DNA of 64,000 bases, taken from the NCBI GenBank assembly GCA_009739215.1, contig VSJF01000007.1, positions 1,488,001-1,552,000 on the forward strand, given 5' to 3'. The position numbers and the translations under genes are program-made. The notes beneath the pieces were generated by a model. It was not told the origin of the DNA and made no database searches. It saw only the letters and a program-made list of their open reading frames with translations. Numbering within the stretch: the first letter of the stretch is position 1; each line of letters opens with the position of its first letter. The stretch is from Floccularia luteovirens. Its lineage: Eukaryota > Basidiomycota > Agaricomycetes > Agaricales > Squamanitaceae. Of the stretch, positions 12,191 through 23,923 are shown piece after piece.

Positions 12191-14389
12191 ATGTTCAAGA
12201 GTATTCTACCTTCAAAACGAATCCCGTCAGCAGACTTTACCATGGTCACAAACTTGGCTGACAATGGGAAGGAGAATCAACCAAGTTCAGGCGTAACACA
12301 ACAACTTACCGCAGGAAACAAAAACACCACCAGAACAGCACTAACAGCTTCCAAGGGCTATGGTCACCTCACTGATAAAAAGAAGAGAAACGAACCAAAG
12401 AAGTCGGTTGAACAGCCTGCTGCTCCACCAGTTGAAATGAACCAGGCATTTGACAAACTCCTAGTGCGTTCAATTTGTCAATAGCATCGCAAAACTATTT
12501 CACGAATATAATTTTTATTAGGATGATCTCCAAATCCCTTCAAGCCTGAGACCTAAACTTGCTGGGATGGACTCTACTGTCAAGGCAGCTATGCTGAAAT
12601 CTTCCCATATTTTGGCTGTCCAACCGACGCCTCCCCAACCTACACCAATGCCAACGACACCTCGAAGCCAACTTAGACGCGCAAGGAGTATCGAAACTCT
12701 AGACACACCACGACTTGCCAATCTGATGTCTGAATACGAGCAAATCGAACCGCCAAACACTTCTATATTTACAGGGGCAGGAGGGCACGTTTCTGCACAC
12801 CACTCACCTTATGGCGTGGGGGGATCATCTATACCGCGCAAATCAAGTGCCCATACTCGTGGCATTTCTTTTGATGCTCCTGGTTTTTTCTCTCGCAGCC
12901 AAGTTAATTTACCGATGTCTGCTTCTACAGTAGATTTATTGTCAACCAAGAACGGAAAGGACAAAAACGCGTCTTTGAAAATATCACCCACCAAGGTTTT
13001 GAGCATCCTTTCTAGTACATCTAGCACACAACTTGTTGTTGAGGACCTTAAGAAGCTGAGATTACTTCTTCGCAATGAATCTGCAAAGTAACGGAGATGA
13101 CTTTCTGTGACATACCCCGACTCATTCTTTTCTTTTTATAGTTGGTCCCAGGAATTTTTAAAACTAGGCGGTTACTCTGCGCTTTTGACACGTCTGAATG
13201 AAATTCTCGAAGTCGAATGGAGGTGTGTTATTCTTCATTGTTGAAGCGGCCGACTAACTATCTTCTCCAGAGAGGAGCAGCACGATGATCAAGTACTGCA
13301 TGAACTCCTTCGATGCCTCAAAGCCCTGTCTACATCTTTAATTGGCTGTTTTGCTCTGCGAAGCTCGTGTCCCACGTCATTCGTCCAACTTGTTGCTCTT
13401 CTTTACTCGGACAAAAAGCCAGGAGATATTGCTACGCGTCAAATCATTGTCGATTTGCTTTTGATACTGTTTGACCTATACCCTGCTTCTTCGTTACCTT
13501 CGTCAGGAGGATATCCTAATGGACGATCCCGGCTTCATCGAGAGGCATGGGAAAGCGACGATTCGATTGCAACATCACGTCTAATCACTCTTCCAGCGCC
13601 ACATAAAACAGTTTATTCTCTGATCCGCGCTTTGTTACTAACACCCGCACCACCGCCATCTGAATCTCCTGCTACACCCATATCACCACATGCATTTATA
13701 GAATCTTTGCATAGGCCTAGAATTTACAAAACGTATCTGCAGGAACTGTCGGATGTTTGCAGAGATTATTTCTGGGTATTCTGTCATCAAAATAACGCAA
13801 TTTGGGTGCTGTCGGAGACCGATGAAAGCAAAGTAGAAAAACCTAGAGCGCCAGGAGGGATGACTGGAGGAGTAGAGTTTGAGGCGATGGGATACTTTGT
13901 GAGATGATATTCTTTCTAAAAAGTCTTATACTGACAATGGGACTAGACAACACATTTGAGGCTTATCAATGCCATAGCTAAGTGTGTAGCAGAGCTGAAC
14001 ATGCCGAAAGAGCACGAACTCTCGGCATTCCGTTTTCACTCTGATTTATTCCTGTCCGGCCTTGAGCGAATCATATTGGTCAGTTATAAGTATTCTTCTC
14101 TTTACCATTCTATATTTACAGATTTTACCAGATTTCTCGCAAAGCTTCGCTGACATATTACCCAACTCTTCACCTCGAACTGGCCCGATACATCTCCCAT
14201 GCCATAAAATCCGGGTATGACCTTCCATACACTGTATCCCGTCTCATTGGTATTCCCCCTCCTGCCTTGTCGAAAAATGGTGGAACTTCAGGAAACACGT
14301 CTATACGAACCCCTGTGACGCCGACAAAACGTGGAGGCACACCTGCTTTGCCATCTCCAAAGAAGCTCGAACCCCTGAGATTCGAATAA
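12191..14389 (+). CDS. Formin-type GBD/FH3 domain protein lacking FH1/FH2
   Basis: ATG at 12191. Exon 1 ends at 12463 and exon 2 starts at 12522; further introns lie near 13089-13140, 13222-13270, 13902-13948 and 14080-14131. The region FDKLLDDLQIPSSLRPKLAGMD followed by TVKAAMLKS is the start of a diaphanous-type GTPase-binding domain. After a Pro/Ser-rich insert, helical armadillo-like sequence follows (EFLKLGGYSALLTRLNEIL, LLRCLKALSTSLIGCFAL), as in FH3 domains. A basic Pro/Thr tail ends in PLRFE. The protein, about 640 residues, stops where a formin would continue into FH1/FH2, so it probably binds a Rho GTPase without nucleating actin itself. Other agaricomycetes carry GBD/FH3-only proteins of this type. 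Confidence 0.8.
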
Positions 14390-14892
14390 ATCTAAAGGAA
14401 CAATCTTACGACATTTTCGTATTGAAGTCCATGATGGGAAGAATACCCATTTGTAAATTAAGATGTTTTTGTATTTGCTCAGGATTATGTGTCACTCGTT
14501 TTTTTGTTTGTTGAAAGTTCTTGTTTGTCGAGCTTTTTAGTTTTATGTTATGCGACGTTTTGCCAGTCGTTGACCGTCTTGCAAACTAGTACCGAGATGA
14601 TGCGTGCCGTACTTATGACTCTCACGAAATCACTATATATGTTTTGCACTTATACGCAAATAGCTTTTTGTTGGACATGTAAGACTGCAGTAGCACCGCT
14701 GCGAGTAAAGCAAATATATTAAAGTCAGACCCGGACGTCGGACATATATAAAGGAAATAAACCACGAACGACCTGTACATAACCGCTAGTACCAAAAACA
14801 AGTACCTGGTATAAAAAAGACAAATCCGATTTACGTTCACAAGTCTTAACACCATAGTCATAGAACATTCGTCATGACTGTGTCATAACAAT
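14390..14892. other. Convergent intergenic region
   Basis: 3' flanks of the GBD/FH3 gene (plus strand) and of the GMC oxidoreductase gene (minus strand). No coding sequence is supported. Confidence 0.5.
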
Positions 14893-17674
14893 TTAAACAT
14901 TGGCATGTCCTACCCTGGATTTGATAATGTCAGCCAGATATTCCGCGGTGGCTAATACGGCGCCTGCCTATATATTTTTTTTCTCGCATTAGTTAAACCC
15001 TCACGTATGCTGAAGAAATTTGACGTACTGTGTGTCCAGATACAATCTCTGGAAAGATCGAAGCATCACATACTCTCAGTCCCTTTATCCCATGCACCCG
15101 TAGATGGGAGTTGACAACGCCTCCCTTTTCAAGAGGTGCCATCCGACATGTGCCAACCGGGTGATATAATGTTTCTACCCGCTCACGAACAATATCTTCT
15201 AACTCCTTATCACTCAGCGTATGAGCTTGGTGGTCCAACCGTGGATCTCTATTTGTGTGGTCAAGTCGAGCCAGAAGAGGCTCTGCCTTTGAAATTCTCA
15301 TGATCAATCTCATTCCCCTTACAAGCCTCTCGACATCCTCAGGTGCCGTCAAATATCTGGTTTGTGGAATTAGAACTTGTGGTCGCAAGTATGAAGATAT
15401 GATCAAATAACCTTGGGTCCATCAAAGGATACTCCCATGGATCTGAAGACTTTAGCCTGAGACTCCCTTTGCTCATGGGTCTATTCATCATGTAATAAGC
15501 ACACACCGCGGAGGATTACGACGTAACATACCGTAGAAGGCATGCGTGGATTGAAAATGTATGCATTGGGAATATATAATCCCCATGATCCTGTACAACC
15601 AAATTCATGGAAAGTGTGGAAAATACTCATCTCTTACTTACCTTGTGTGCGAAAGGAGTACAGAAAATCTCCACGTCCGGACTGTCAGCTCCCGATGTAC
15701 AAGGCGCCAGCTTCTTTGAATATTCTTCCGGAGGAAATAGGACCGGGTCATCCGTTCTAATGAACGCCGCACATTCTCCGTACTACACAAAACAGTCAAT
15801 AATTTGGAAACATCTTCACTTGAAATGGTTGAACTGTACATTTGAAGTCAAAGGTCCACGCCTGGTTACAAAATATTGTATAGCAGAGCCTGCTGCCTTG
15901 AAGGCGTCAAAGATATTCTGGGGTCTTACGTGTTTTGGTGAGTTATTGAGCTTATCCTTGAAGTACATATCGACCACAGGGTGGTCCACAAGATTTGATC
16001 CGACACCTTGCAGGTTGTGAATGACAGGAATGTTAACTTTCTTCAGTTCGTCTGCAGGTCCAATCCCAGACAGCATTAATATCTAATGGAAATTTAGCTC
16101 GCTGATGAGACACGGCGATGAACTAAATGATTACCTGTGGCGAATGAATTGCACCCCCGCTATTGTCACGAAAATGAGAATAGTTGCAGAAGAAAAACAG
16201 AAATGTTCATCATACGCAACAATCACTTCCTGTCTCGAACGAACCCTATATGTGGGACCTCCTTTGTATTTAGAGAATTCTACCCCAGTAGCGCGCAGGT
16301 CACCGTTGTCATTTACGACAATCACTCGCGTCACAGTGGCACGGATGACCACCTTCAAATTTGGCCTGGATAAAACATCCTTTGTGAGATATGCAGACTC
16401 AGCGGATACTCTTGTCCGCGTCTCGTCTATGTACGTCACTGCAAAAAGAGGGGTTGGTCGTTATTCCGTTACTATTTAGAATAACCTACTAAGCTGTCAA
16501 ACAGGAATGATCGTATTAGTGACATTCAGCGGCGAATACACAGGGGCTAGAGCGCACTCGATTGACTCCCTTAGTCCCAGAAGGAACATTGAAGTCTGGA
16601 CTATATGGAATGCCAAGCTTTGTGCAAGCTTTGATGAAGTCCTTTGAAGCTTGTGAAATGGCGCTGAAATACCCTATTTGCACCGGTCCCTCGGAGCCTT
16701 TGAGACTGTTTTTAACGTCAGGGTAAGCTGGGTCGTCGACATATTTTTCGAACTTCTTGAAGTATCTATCATATGAAGTCAGTTTTTGGTGACATAATTC
16801 CCAGACCGTAGCAAGTCTGACCGGCTGAGGTTTTTCCATGACCAGTTTTCATCTCCGACAATATTGGCCCATTCATCAAAGTCTTGTGGGGCACCATATT
16901 GTGCCCTATAGCGCAAAAACGTCAGTTAGTTCTCATAAGGCTGCCATAAAGGACGGACATTTCTGCATTTATGGAGGAGCCTCCAATGACACGTCAATAT
17001 GTGGTGGTTCAAGGTGAAGTGTAGCTTACATCCACCCAACATCTTAGCTAACAACGGGAATTAATATTGAGACAACAACAAAAGTCCTGACACCAAACCT
17101 CTAGGCCAGAACTTTTTCTTCCCCTTCGCAGACGATTGTGGTTCCGTGAAGAGTTCGTAGACATGTTTTGTGTGAAATAAGAGCGAGAAGCCAATGGGAA
17201 TGCGCGTCAATAAGAGACTCCTCCCACTTCAGGTTGGACGTAAGACTTAGCATATACATCAAAGATAGATTAATATGAAACCAACCTGCCCCCAGCCTCC
17301 AGAAGTAAAACTCGAACTTTGGGATCCTCTGAGAGACGCGCCGCAAGAACACAACCAGCGGTCCCTGATAAAAACATTAGTATGTGGGCATAATGAAGAA
17401 CCTGCAAATTACCTCCGCCGGCAATTATGATATCATATTCATCAAAGTCGGATTCCTCTGTACTTCTTACTTTGCGAGCTACATCTCCTGCCTCTGTTTT
17501 AAGGCTTCGTGGTGTTCCCATGGTTATGTGATGGAGAAGAACGCTCATTGTTATCAATGATATATAAGGAAGAATTCGGTATACTGCCTTCAAATTACCG
17601 ACCTTCAAAGCGAATGATATGGACTTCAGGATCTCAGAAGTGCGTCGCAAAGAAAGAGAACTTTGCACTCTCAT
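14893..17674 (-). CDS. GMC oxidoreductase (aryl-alcohol oxidase/choline dehydrogenase-like, AA3 family)
   Basis: A gene with about a dozen introns. The start ATG at 17674 gives a basic N-terminus with one hydrophobic stretch (about residues 32-48) that may anchor or target the protein. The FAD-binding Rossmann motif is spliced as DEYDIIIAGGGTAGCVLAARL, followed by LLLEAGGSGR. Further family landmarks are WPRAKMLGGCSSINAEMAQYG, SGIGPADELKK and YHPVGTCRMAP with the catalytic His; the second active-site position lies in VSGHTAGAV. GMC enzymes oxidise alcohols or sugars using FAD and may supply hydrogen peroxide; the substrate cannot be read from sequence. Continuity between GTKGVNR and MTYIDETRTRVS requires a 4-nt exon (see separate entry). 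The other junctions use standard GT-AG sites. Confidence 0.88.
16490..16493 (-). other. Predicted 4-nt microexon of the GMC oxidoreductase gene
   Basis: On the minus strand the bases ctta are flanked by an acceptor (gacag, ending the 64-nt intron 16494-16557) and a donor (gtaggt, starting the 51-nt intron 16439-16489, which ends in tttttgcag). Splicing both introns adds a leucine and completes an ATG codon, giving NR-L-MTYIDE in frame. Skipping the four bases by one long intron shifts the frame, because the upstream exon ends in phase 0 and the downstream one begins in phase 1. Confidence 0.65.
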
Positions 17675-18546
17675 GATGCTTTATACCACATGAGGTGATG
17701 CAGAACGGCAAAATGATGAATGGGAAGCGCCCTGACTTATGTACTTTAGTAGGAAAGCAGAAATCACATTCATGATGCAGAACTGGGTCATATGCATACC
17801 GGTGACATACTGTGGGACCGGAAGGACCAAAGCTGGGTGCCCAAAAACAAATCTTTTAGAAAAGCTTCTTCGGTAATACAGAATAGAACAAAAGGATGCA
17901 CATGATTTGCATATGATAAGTACAGTTGCAGACAAGCAAAATTAAGTGGACCCAAAGAGTTATTCCCGCTATCTTAGTGGTGGTATCATTACGAGTACGG
18001 TCAGTATACAGTGTTCACTGTGTTTATAATTTTGCTCCGACATCAGATTGTTTCGGTAAAACCCGGCCCGCGTCTAGTTCTGTTCGATCAAGTGCCTTCT
18101 TGTCTATTCTTATACGTAAATATCATTGTCAATAACTTATCAATTTCTTGGTCTTTCAAACGTCGCATCAACAGATTTGTTTTGAACTACGGGCTTGTCA
18201 GTGAAAAGGTCTGACTCTAATAGTTAACCACAACTAGCTTTGTCACTTCCGAGGGTGTTCAAGGATGGCAGATTAGTCTTCTCATTTCGTTGTGAATAAT
18301 CTTTACTGTTCCAATTCTATACTGTACCTGAGAAATGATCAATTATTAATGACATTATTTCAGCTCCGGTATAAACAGAACAGAACAGAACAAAAGGACA
18401 TGTATGATTTTCACACTTGCGGACAAACTAAGTCAGCGTATTTAGTAGACTGATTTTGGGTGACAGTTTGGTGTGTATAATATATAAAAGATGACTAAAA
18501 ATACAAATTCAGAGTGATAACATTGATGCGACAATAGGATAGCTTT
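17675..18546. other. Intergenic: GMC promoter and helicase 3' flank
   Basis: No gene supported. It contains the two related direct-repeat segments listed below. A TATA-like tatataaaag lies at 18480-18489. The left half should carry the promoter of the GMC gene, which is read leftwards. Confidence 0.5.
17871..18432. repeat. Degenerate direct repeat pair (17871-17944 and 18367-18432)
   Basis: Both segments share cggta, a run of acagaa/acaaaagga units, a catgattt-like block, then ttgc.gacaa and a taag end, in the same order and orientation. They are about 500 bases apart. The shared core is short and diverged. They could be remnants of an insertion's ends or duplicated promoter elements. Confidence 0.4.
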
Positions 18547-21194
18547 TTAGTTGATCTGGTTAATCCATGCCTCCGGTCCCAGACACTTTGCCAGACCATT
18601 CACCAACGATTTGGATCCAGTTGTCTCAAGAAACTTGCGATTGGTGCATATTATCATTCCCCGCTTGCAGCGAGTCAACATGACATTTACTCTCCTATAT
18701 TCTTTCAAAAAGCCGACTTTCTGCGTTCTGACAAGTGAAATGATAATGTAATCGGATTCGTTTCCTGGAATATTGATTCAAATTTTTAGAGAACAGATTA
18801 TGAAGGATATTGATAAGTGATCACCTTGAAAAGAGTCAACATTGAAGCACTTGTCTTTCCAGTTAAGTCCTGCATCTTTCAAGGCTACTTCCAGTAGGTT
18901 TCGCTGGGCATCATATGGTGTGATTATGCGAAAATCTTGCTTCTTGACGATTAGACCCTTTGCGAGCCGCACTGCAGTTTCCACTTGTTTGCGGTTCTAT
19001 TGATTATAGTTCTTCAGTAAGTCCACCATCTTTTAAAAGCGTTCAAAACGTACAATCCAGCTGTTCCCATTTCGTTCTTCATGCCCATTCTTGACATCAA
19101 CGAAAAAACAACTATCCATCCCGGAGATTGAGTGTACTGTTTTCAATCGCCCGCCATAGACTTGCTTAGAGATGAATGCACCAATTATTGTCGGCATTCT
19201 ATCTTATGGAGAGATGATAAGCATGGATGATGAATGTGCTAACTAGGGATCTCACATTGTGTGTCCAAAAATACCGCCCGCTTCTTTAAATGGGACATCT
19301 CAAAAATACTTTTCAATTCTGGGACGTTATTTTGGCCATATGGCGCCACTTAACGAATCATATTATTACCCATAGAATACGGAACGTCATGGCCCACTTA
19401 CATTGCTTGTCGTCTCCGATGAAAACGAGCTTTGTCAAAGTGCTTGAAAACGAGTGCAGCATCGGAAAGTAGTCGCCAATTTCAATCTGACTTGCTTCAT
19501 CGAAGATAACCGTTTGAAGGGGTACCAAACGAGAAAAAACCCTTATACGAGGCAGGCTTAACATGCTCAGCGTGCACAGAATAACTCTCGACCCAGCGAG
19601 AAGCCTTTCCATTGGTAACAGTTGATCTGTGAACAAATCTGACCGTATCAGATTCTTAACAATATCCTCTCCATAAAGATGCTCATGCCTAGAACCAATG
19701 AGTGATGATTATAAATGTTGGGAACAATACACACCAGTCATAATGGAAGTCCATGCTGACTAACAGCTTAAAGTCCAAGAATCTAACTGCAGCCAGTTTC
19801 TCTGCTATGTTTTTAACAGCAACATTAGATTGGGCGACTAGCCATAGTGTTCGAGTCTGATCAGACGATGCCATCAGAGTCATTACTGCAGAAGCAATAA
19901 CTGTCGTCTTTCCGGTACCCGGTGGCCCCTGGATTAACACTACACGGTGATCATTGCTACTGGAAAGGATAGAATCTACAGCATTCTTTTGTGAACAGTT
20001 CAAAGTCGTGCTTGCCACATGATCAAGTGATATTAGGACTGGCAGTGTAGGACATTTGCTCCAGTCTGGTTGTCCCGAGAACCATATTTTTTGAACGAAT
20101 GGATGCTGCAATAATGTGATTGACCTTTGCATTGCTTGAAGCATCACTTTGGATCGCAGGGACTCTGCGTTTGTTGCTCTTTCTCTGCCTATCGTTGTTA
20201 CGGACTTGATGGATCCAGAAAATGAACCATTAAGGCTAATGGTAGCGCCGCGTCCCTTGACCTTCTTCGTTTGACCAGTCATTGTCATATTATCGCCCTC
20301 GATTACAAGTTTCTGTGAATTTCGTTTATTTATTGGTATCTTTTACTTTACAACAAGCACAATACCTGATGAGGCGCCGATGCCATAATCCTGGTTTTGA
20401 ACCGGGTGGAGGTGAGGTTAAGTTGGCCCTGTTTTTGCGTATAGTTCCCATCGACTTCGTTCCTGACTTTCAGTGGCTTTAAGGCTAATAAGAGGTAGAA
20501 GATACGGATGTTCTTCGAGATGAGAACGAGTTCCTGCGGTCCACATAAATTCGGGTTGTTTGAAGTGCGATCATATTTACACACCTGTTTATTCAGCAAA
20601 AGAGTATCAATTCTCGGAATTCTCGCCAATATTTGCTGCATATGTGATAAGGTTCCAGCTTTGCAAGCAGCCCAAGCTTGGCAAGCAGTTTCTCTGATTT
20701 CGGTATTTGCACCTTCCTCCTGCCTCATCAAATTTCTCACTCCTTCTCTATTGAGAGTGGTTTCTCCACCAAGCGCATTCATCAATGCCTGTTGTGAGTT
20801 GCGATCGTCGTTGGAGACTGACAAGAGATCAACAGCAGTGTTTATATGAAGGCCTACGTCAGAGAATAGAGTTGCGCTAAGCTTGTCCATCCTGAACGCA
20901 TATTTGGTTAGAAAGGCTTGACATAATAGATATTCCGCCAATAAGTTCCGGCCAATACTCCTTGATTTTGTTAGTCTGATGACAATTATATGCTCGAGAG
21001 TAGCGATAGCGAGGACTTTCAACGAGAACTTTGGGCCGTAGGCCGGCGAAATTCCAATGGCATCGTTGGGTGCTGCGGTTGAGAGTTCCACAAGAAGAGT
21101 TTCATCGATCTCGTCCTCCGTAATGACTCTTACGGGTATCGCTGGACATTGCTGCCTAAAAACATCTTGCTTGAGAAGGAAAGAGGAGACCATG
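18547..21194 (-). CDS. SF1 (Upf1-like) helicase with N-terminal RNase D-like region, copy 1
   Basis: ATG at 21194 (MVSSFLLKQDVFRQQ). The N-terminal 200 residues align by eye with the neighbouring paralogue at 23924-26756 and resemble a degenerate 3'-5' exonuclease fold: hydrophobic strands, then a block with VGLHINTAVDLLSV where RNase D has its DTQ motif. The helicase part has Walker A GPPGTGKTT, motif Ia VAQSNVAVKNIAEKL, Walker B FDEASQIE, motif III GDDKQLAPYG, QYRM, FQGNESDYIIISLVRT and motif VI NVMLTRCKRG. These are the SF1B motifs of Upf1/SMUBP2/ZNFX1-type helicases, so ATP-driven RNA or DNA unwinding is expected. Exonuclease activity is doubtful because the acidic residues are not well kept. 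The gene stops at 18547 after EAWINQIN. All inferred splice sites are GT-AG. Confidence 0.8.
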
Positions 21195-21613
21195 GTGAGC
21201 GAGCCCTCTGAGACAGGATGGATGGGCGACAATGGATGAAAGCCCGCTATTAAGTGAGCCTTTAAATATTAAAACTGTATAGTGTGGCGCACCTTTGAGG
21301 GGTGAGCACAGCGCGAGGCACGGACAGTCATCGATTCAACACCAAACATGGTTTGTATGCGATGGTGGGCGTGAGGGATACGAACCAGTTTAATGTATGA
21401 GTCACCGCATGTACTACGCGAGCCGGTCGATCACCGGACGGGACAATGCAGTAACCACAGCTTTTATTTCAAGTCGAATAACGTTTAATATCAACTTCCA
21501 AATAAGGACAAAATGTGAGCGTCGTCGAGAATTTACCGCCGTTCTTGCTTATGTAATCCATCTGCATTTCTCGGAGCCACTTTGACTTCCTTCGCTACAA
21601 AAAAAAAGAAGTT
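21195..21613. other. Divergent promoter region between helicase copy 1 and PAM18
   Basis: 419 bases separating two start codons pointing apart. No open frame of note and no convincing tRNA; a ggttcg-like box on the minus strand was examined and rejected. Confidence 0.5.
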
Positions 21614-21997
21614 ATGGCGACTCCGGTCATCCTGGGCTTTGGGGCTGTTGCAGCTGCGATTGCTGGTCGCGCTCTCATGCGACGCGGCCTGCTAGGTGGC
21701 AAAAGTGCTAGTGAACAGTGGGTGCAAGGGGGGTTCAAATCCAAAATGGACAGAAAGGAAGCAATTGCAATTCTGGGTCTAAAGTACGCACTGCTTTCTC
21801 TTGATTCAATTGTGGAACCTGTCAATGACATGCAATGCCTCAATAGAGATGGACCCATGTTACGAAACAAACTAAAAGACGCTCACCGCCATATCATGCT
21901 TGCAAACCATCCTGATCGTGGCGGTTCCCCATACCTTGCGAGTAAGATAAACGAGGCAAAGGATTTGTTGGAAAAAACGGATGGAAAAGGCAGATAG
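21614..21997 (+). CDS. PAM18: Mitochondrial import motor J protein Tim14/Pam18
   Basis: Two exons (21614-21783 and 21847-21997) encode 106 residues. The N-terminus is a hydrophobic helix ([20 protein letters not shown]) that anchors the protein in the inner membrane. It is followed by the conserved linker [19 protein letters not shown] and a J domain with the HPD tripeptide in [24 protein letters not shown]. Pam18 stimulates the ATPase of mitochondrial Hsp70 at the TIM23 channel. The intron 21784-21846 is 63 nt, a multiple of three with no in-frame stop, so unspliced transcripts would also encode a complete but longer protein. Removing it restores the family-standard [17 protein letters not shown]. 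Confidence 0.95.
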   Translation: MATPVILGFGAVAAAIAGRALMRRGLLGGKSASEQWVQGGFKSKMDRKEAIAILGLKYALLSLDSIVEPVNDMQCLNRDGPMLRNKLKDAHRHIMLANHPDRGGSPYLASKINEAKDLLEKTDGKGR

Positions 21998-22355
21998 TCT
22001 AGGTATGTTTGACCTCCAAACTTTACATCTCATGCTGCCAACACACCCAATATAATCAGATCCCCCTGTACCCTTGTTTCCTAGTCGTGCTTTCTATTTT
22101 ATCATCATCATATTCATACTTATCCGCATTATCGCCCATTGCAATATATCAATCACCCCTCATCTGAACTTCTGACGTCAAACCCTGGTCTGTGTGGCAC
22201 ATTGATGATATTGAGATATTCTAGGAGAAAGACGGTCGTTACATGCATGCTGCAAAAACTCTTCACAGAATATGATTTCTTATTTAATGCTGACTAAGCG
22301 AAAGTTTCTCATCGAGGCACCAGAACGGATTTTATCATTGTTTAAGCACTCCAGC
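21998..22355. other. Intergenic between PAM18 and EFM4
   Basis: No gene seen; a 3' flank followed by the EFM4 promoter. Confidence 0.5.
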
Positions 22356-23274
22356 ATGGACACGGACTTGCCACCGTCCAAACTAGGCACGAAGGAACAG
22401 TACGTATTAGCCTTACCTTACATTCCAAATCTTCGTACAATCTGGACATTCGGTGCACAGCTGGGAAGACGTATACCAAAGGGAGCTGGCAAACTTTGAA
22501 GAAATTGGGGATGAAGGTGAAGTCTGGTGAGTGGACTCTTATACTACTGAACCAGACCGTTTAGAACATTCTTGCTTTTGTAGGTTTGGGCTTGATAGTG
22601 TAGAGAAGATGGTTGAATGGTCGTTAGAGCACATACCTCCAGGTGAAAAGTCTTCTATCTTAGAAGTCGGAAGTGGAAATGGAAACCTACTTTTCGCACT
22701 TCTGGAGGCTGGGTATGAATCATCAGCCTTGGCTGGTGTCGATTATAGCAAAGATGCGGTTGCGCTATCTAAAGCAATTGCTGCCACACATGAAGCCGAT
22801 GGAATTTCGTTTGCTGAATGTGATTTTCTCAATGATGATCCACCACCATTGCCTCACATGAGGGAAAACCTCTGGGACCTTATACTCGATAAGGGGACTT
22901 ATGATGCCATCGCTCTTGGGGAAAAAGATGAAAGTGGACATTCGCCCGTTGCGAATTATCCAAAACGGGTGTCAAGGCTGCTACACCCTGGAGGATTCTT
23001 TCTTATAACAAGTACGTCCACATACTGTCTTATGATCTTCTTCTCTCACTCGGCTATGATTTGATAGCGTGTAACTTCACAGAGGAAGAAATACGAGTTG
23101 CATTCACAACACCTGAGACAGGTTTGGTTTACCAGTAAGCAAGCTTTGCTTTATTTCTCGATACGCAACGAATCAAACGTCCCTTTTTGTAGTTCAAAGA
23201 TCAACCATCCGAAGATCATGTTTGGTGGTCAAAGCGGCAGTTCATATTCGAGTGTCGCATTTCAGAAACAATGA
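22356..23274 (+). CDS. EFM4: eEF1A lysine methyltransferase, Efm4/METTL10 family
   Basis: Five exons (22356-22399, 22461-22526, 22584-23011, 23068-23134, 23193-23274) encode 228 residues. Family landmarks are LGTKEHWEDVYQRELANF at the N-terminus, WFGLDSVEKMVEWSL, the SAM-binding glycine loop ILEVGSGNGNLLFAL, LILDKGTYDAIAL and the C-terminal GGQSGSSYSSVAFQKQ. Efm4 (See1) is a cytosolic SAM-dependent enzyme that methylates a lysine of translation elongation factor eEF1A. Length and all motifs match a full functional member. The start is the ATG immediately before the conserved LGTKEHW region. Confidence 0.93.
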
Positions 23275-23923
23275 TTGTAAAAATACATCTTATTTATGTA
23301 TCCTATCTACATTCTGTTGTTCCGGTCGTGCGCTTCAAATCCCTTACTCTTCATAACCAGCCACTCCCTAGGACCTATATCCAAGGAGACTTTTTACCAT
23401 TTGCTGGCCTTTGTCTTGCTTCCAATGATAGAAGAATCCTGGCATTCACTTCTTTGGACAACCTCCATAGGGAGACGTGCGGGCTTCGAGTTCTAAAACT
23501 CCCAAACCAATATTGACATCCGACATCCATTTATACATTGTTCTGCAACGTATGTCATACCGCGATGCGACCTTGTGTTGCTGGATTCATCACAGCAAGT
23601 GCCGGTGAACCCCATGCTTTTTGCTACGCCAAGAGAGTGGCTAAGTGTTACCAAATGTGTCTAGATACTTTATTTTATCGCATAAGAAGTGCAAGGGCCA
23701 TGTGATTACTCGCACTTAAACCTGCTGAATGAAACGACGGGTCAGCTACTTATCGTAATATTATTATAAACCTCGCCTCATTGCACTGATGAAGAAGCCC
23801 TGGTTGGTGATAACGATGGTATCAGATTGTGCTTTTATCAAAGACGGCACGACTTCCTGCCTCATGCCATGTAATAATCCATGAAGTCCCCTGCTGTCCT
23901 GCCTCTGTAGCTACCCACTACTC
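23275..23923. other. Intergenic between EFM4 and helicase copy 2
   Basis: No exon chain or domain recognised on either strand. The right end is the promoter side of the plus-strand helicase. Confidence 0.5.

Noticed and set aside
16439..16557. Calling the GMC gene a pseudogene because of the frame break
   Set aside because: A 4-nt microexon with good splice sites on both sides restores the frame exactly.
21330..21440. tRNA-like sequence on the minus strand with a ggttcg box and CAT triplet
   Set aside because: The T-stem does not pair and no acceptor stem can be formed.
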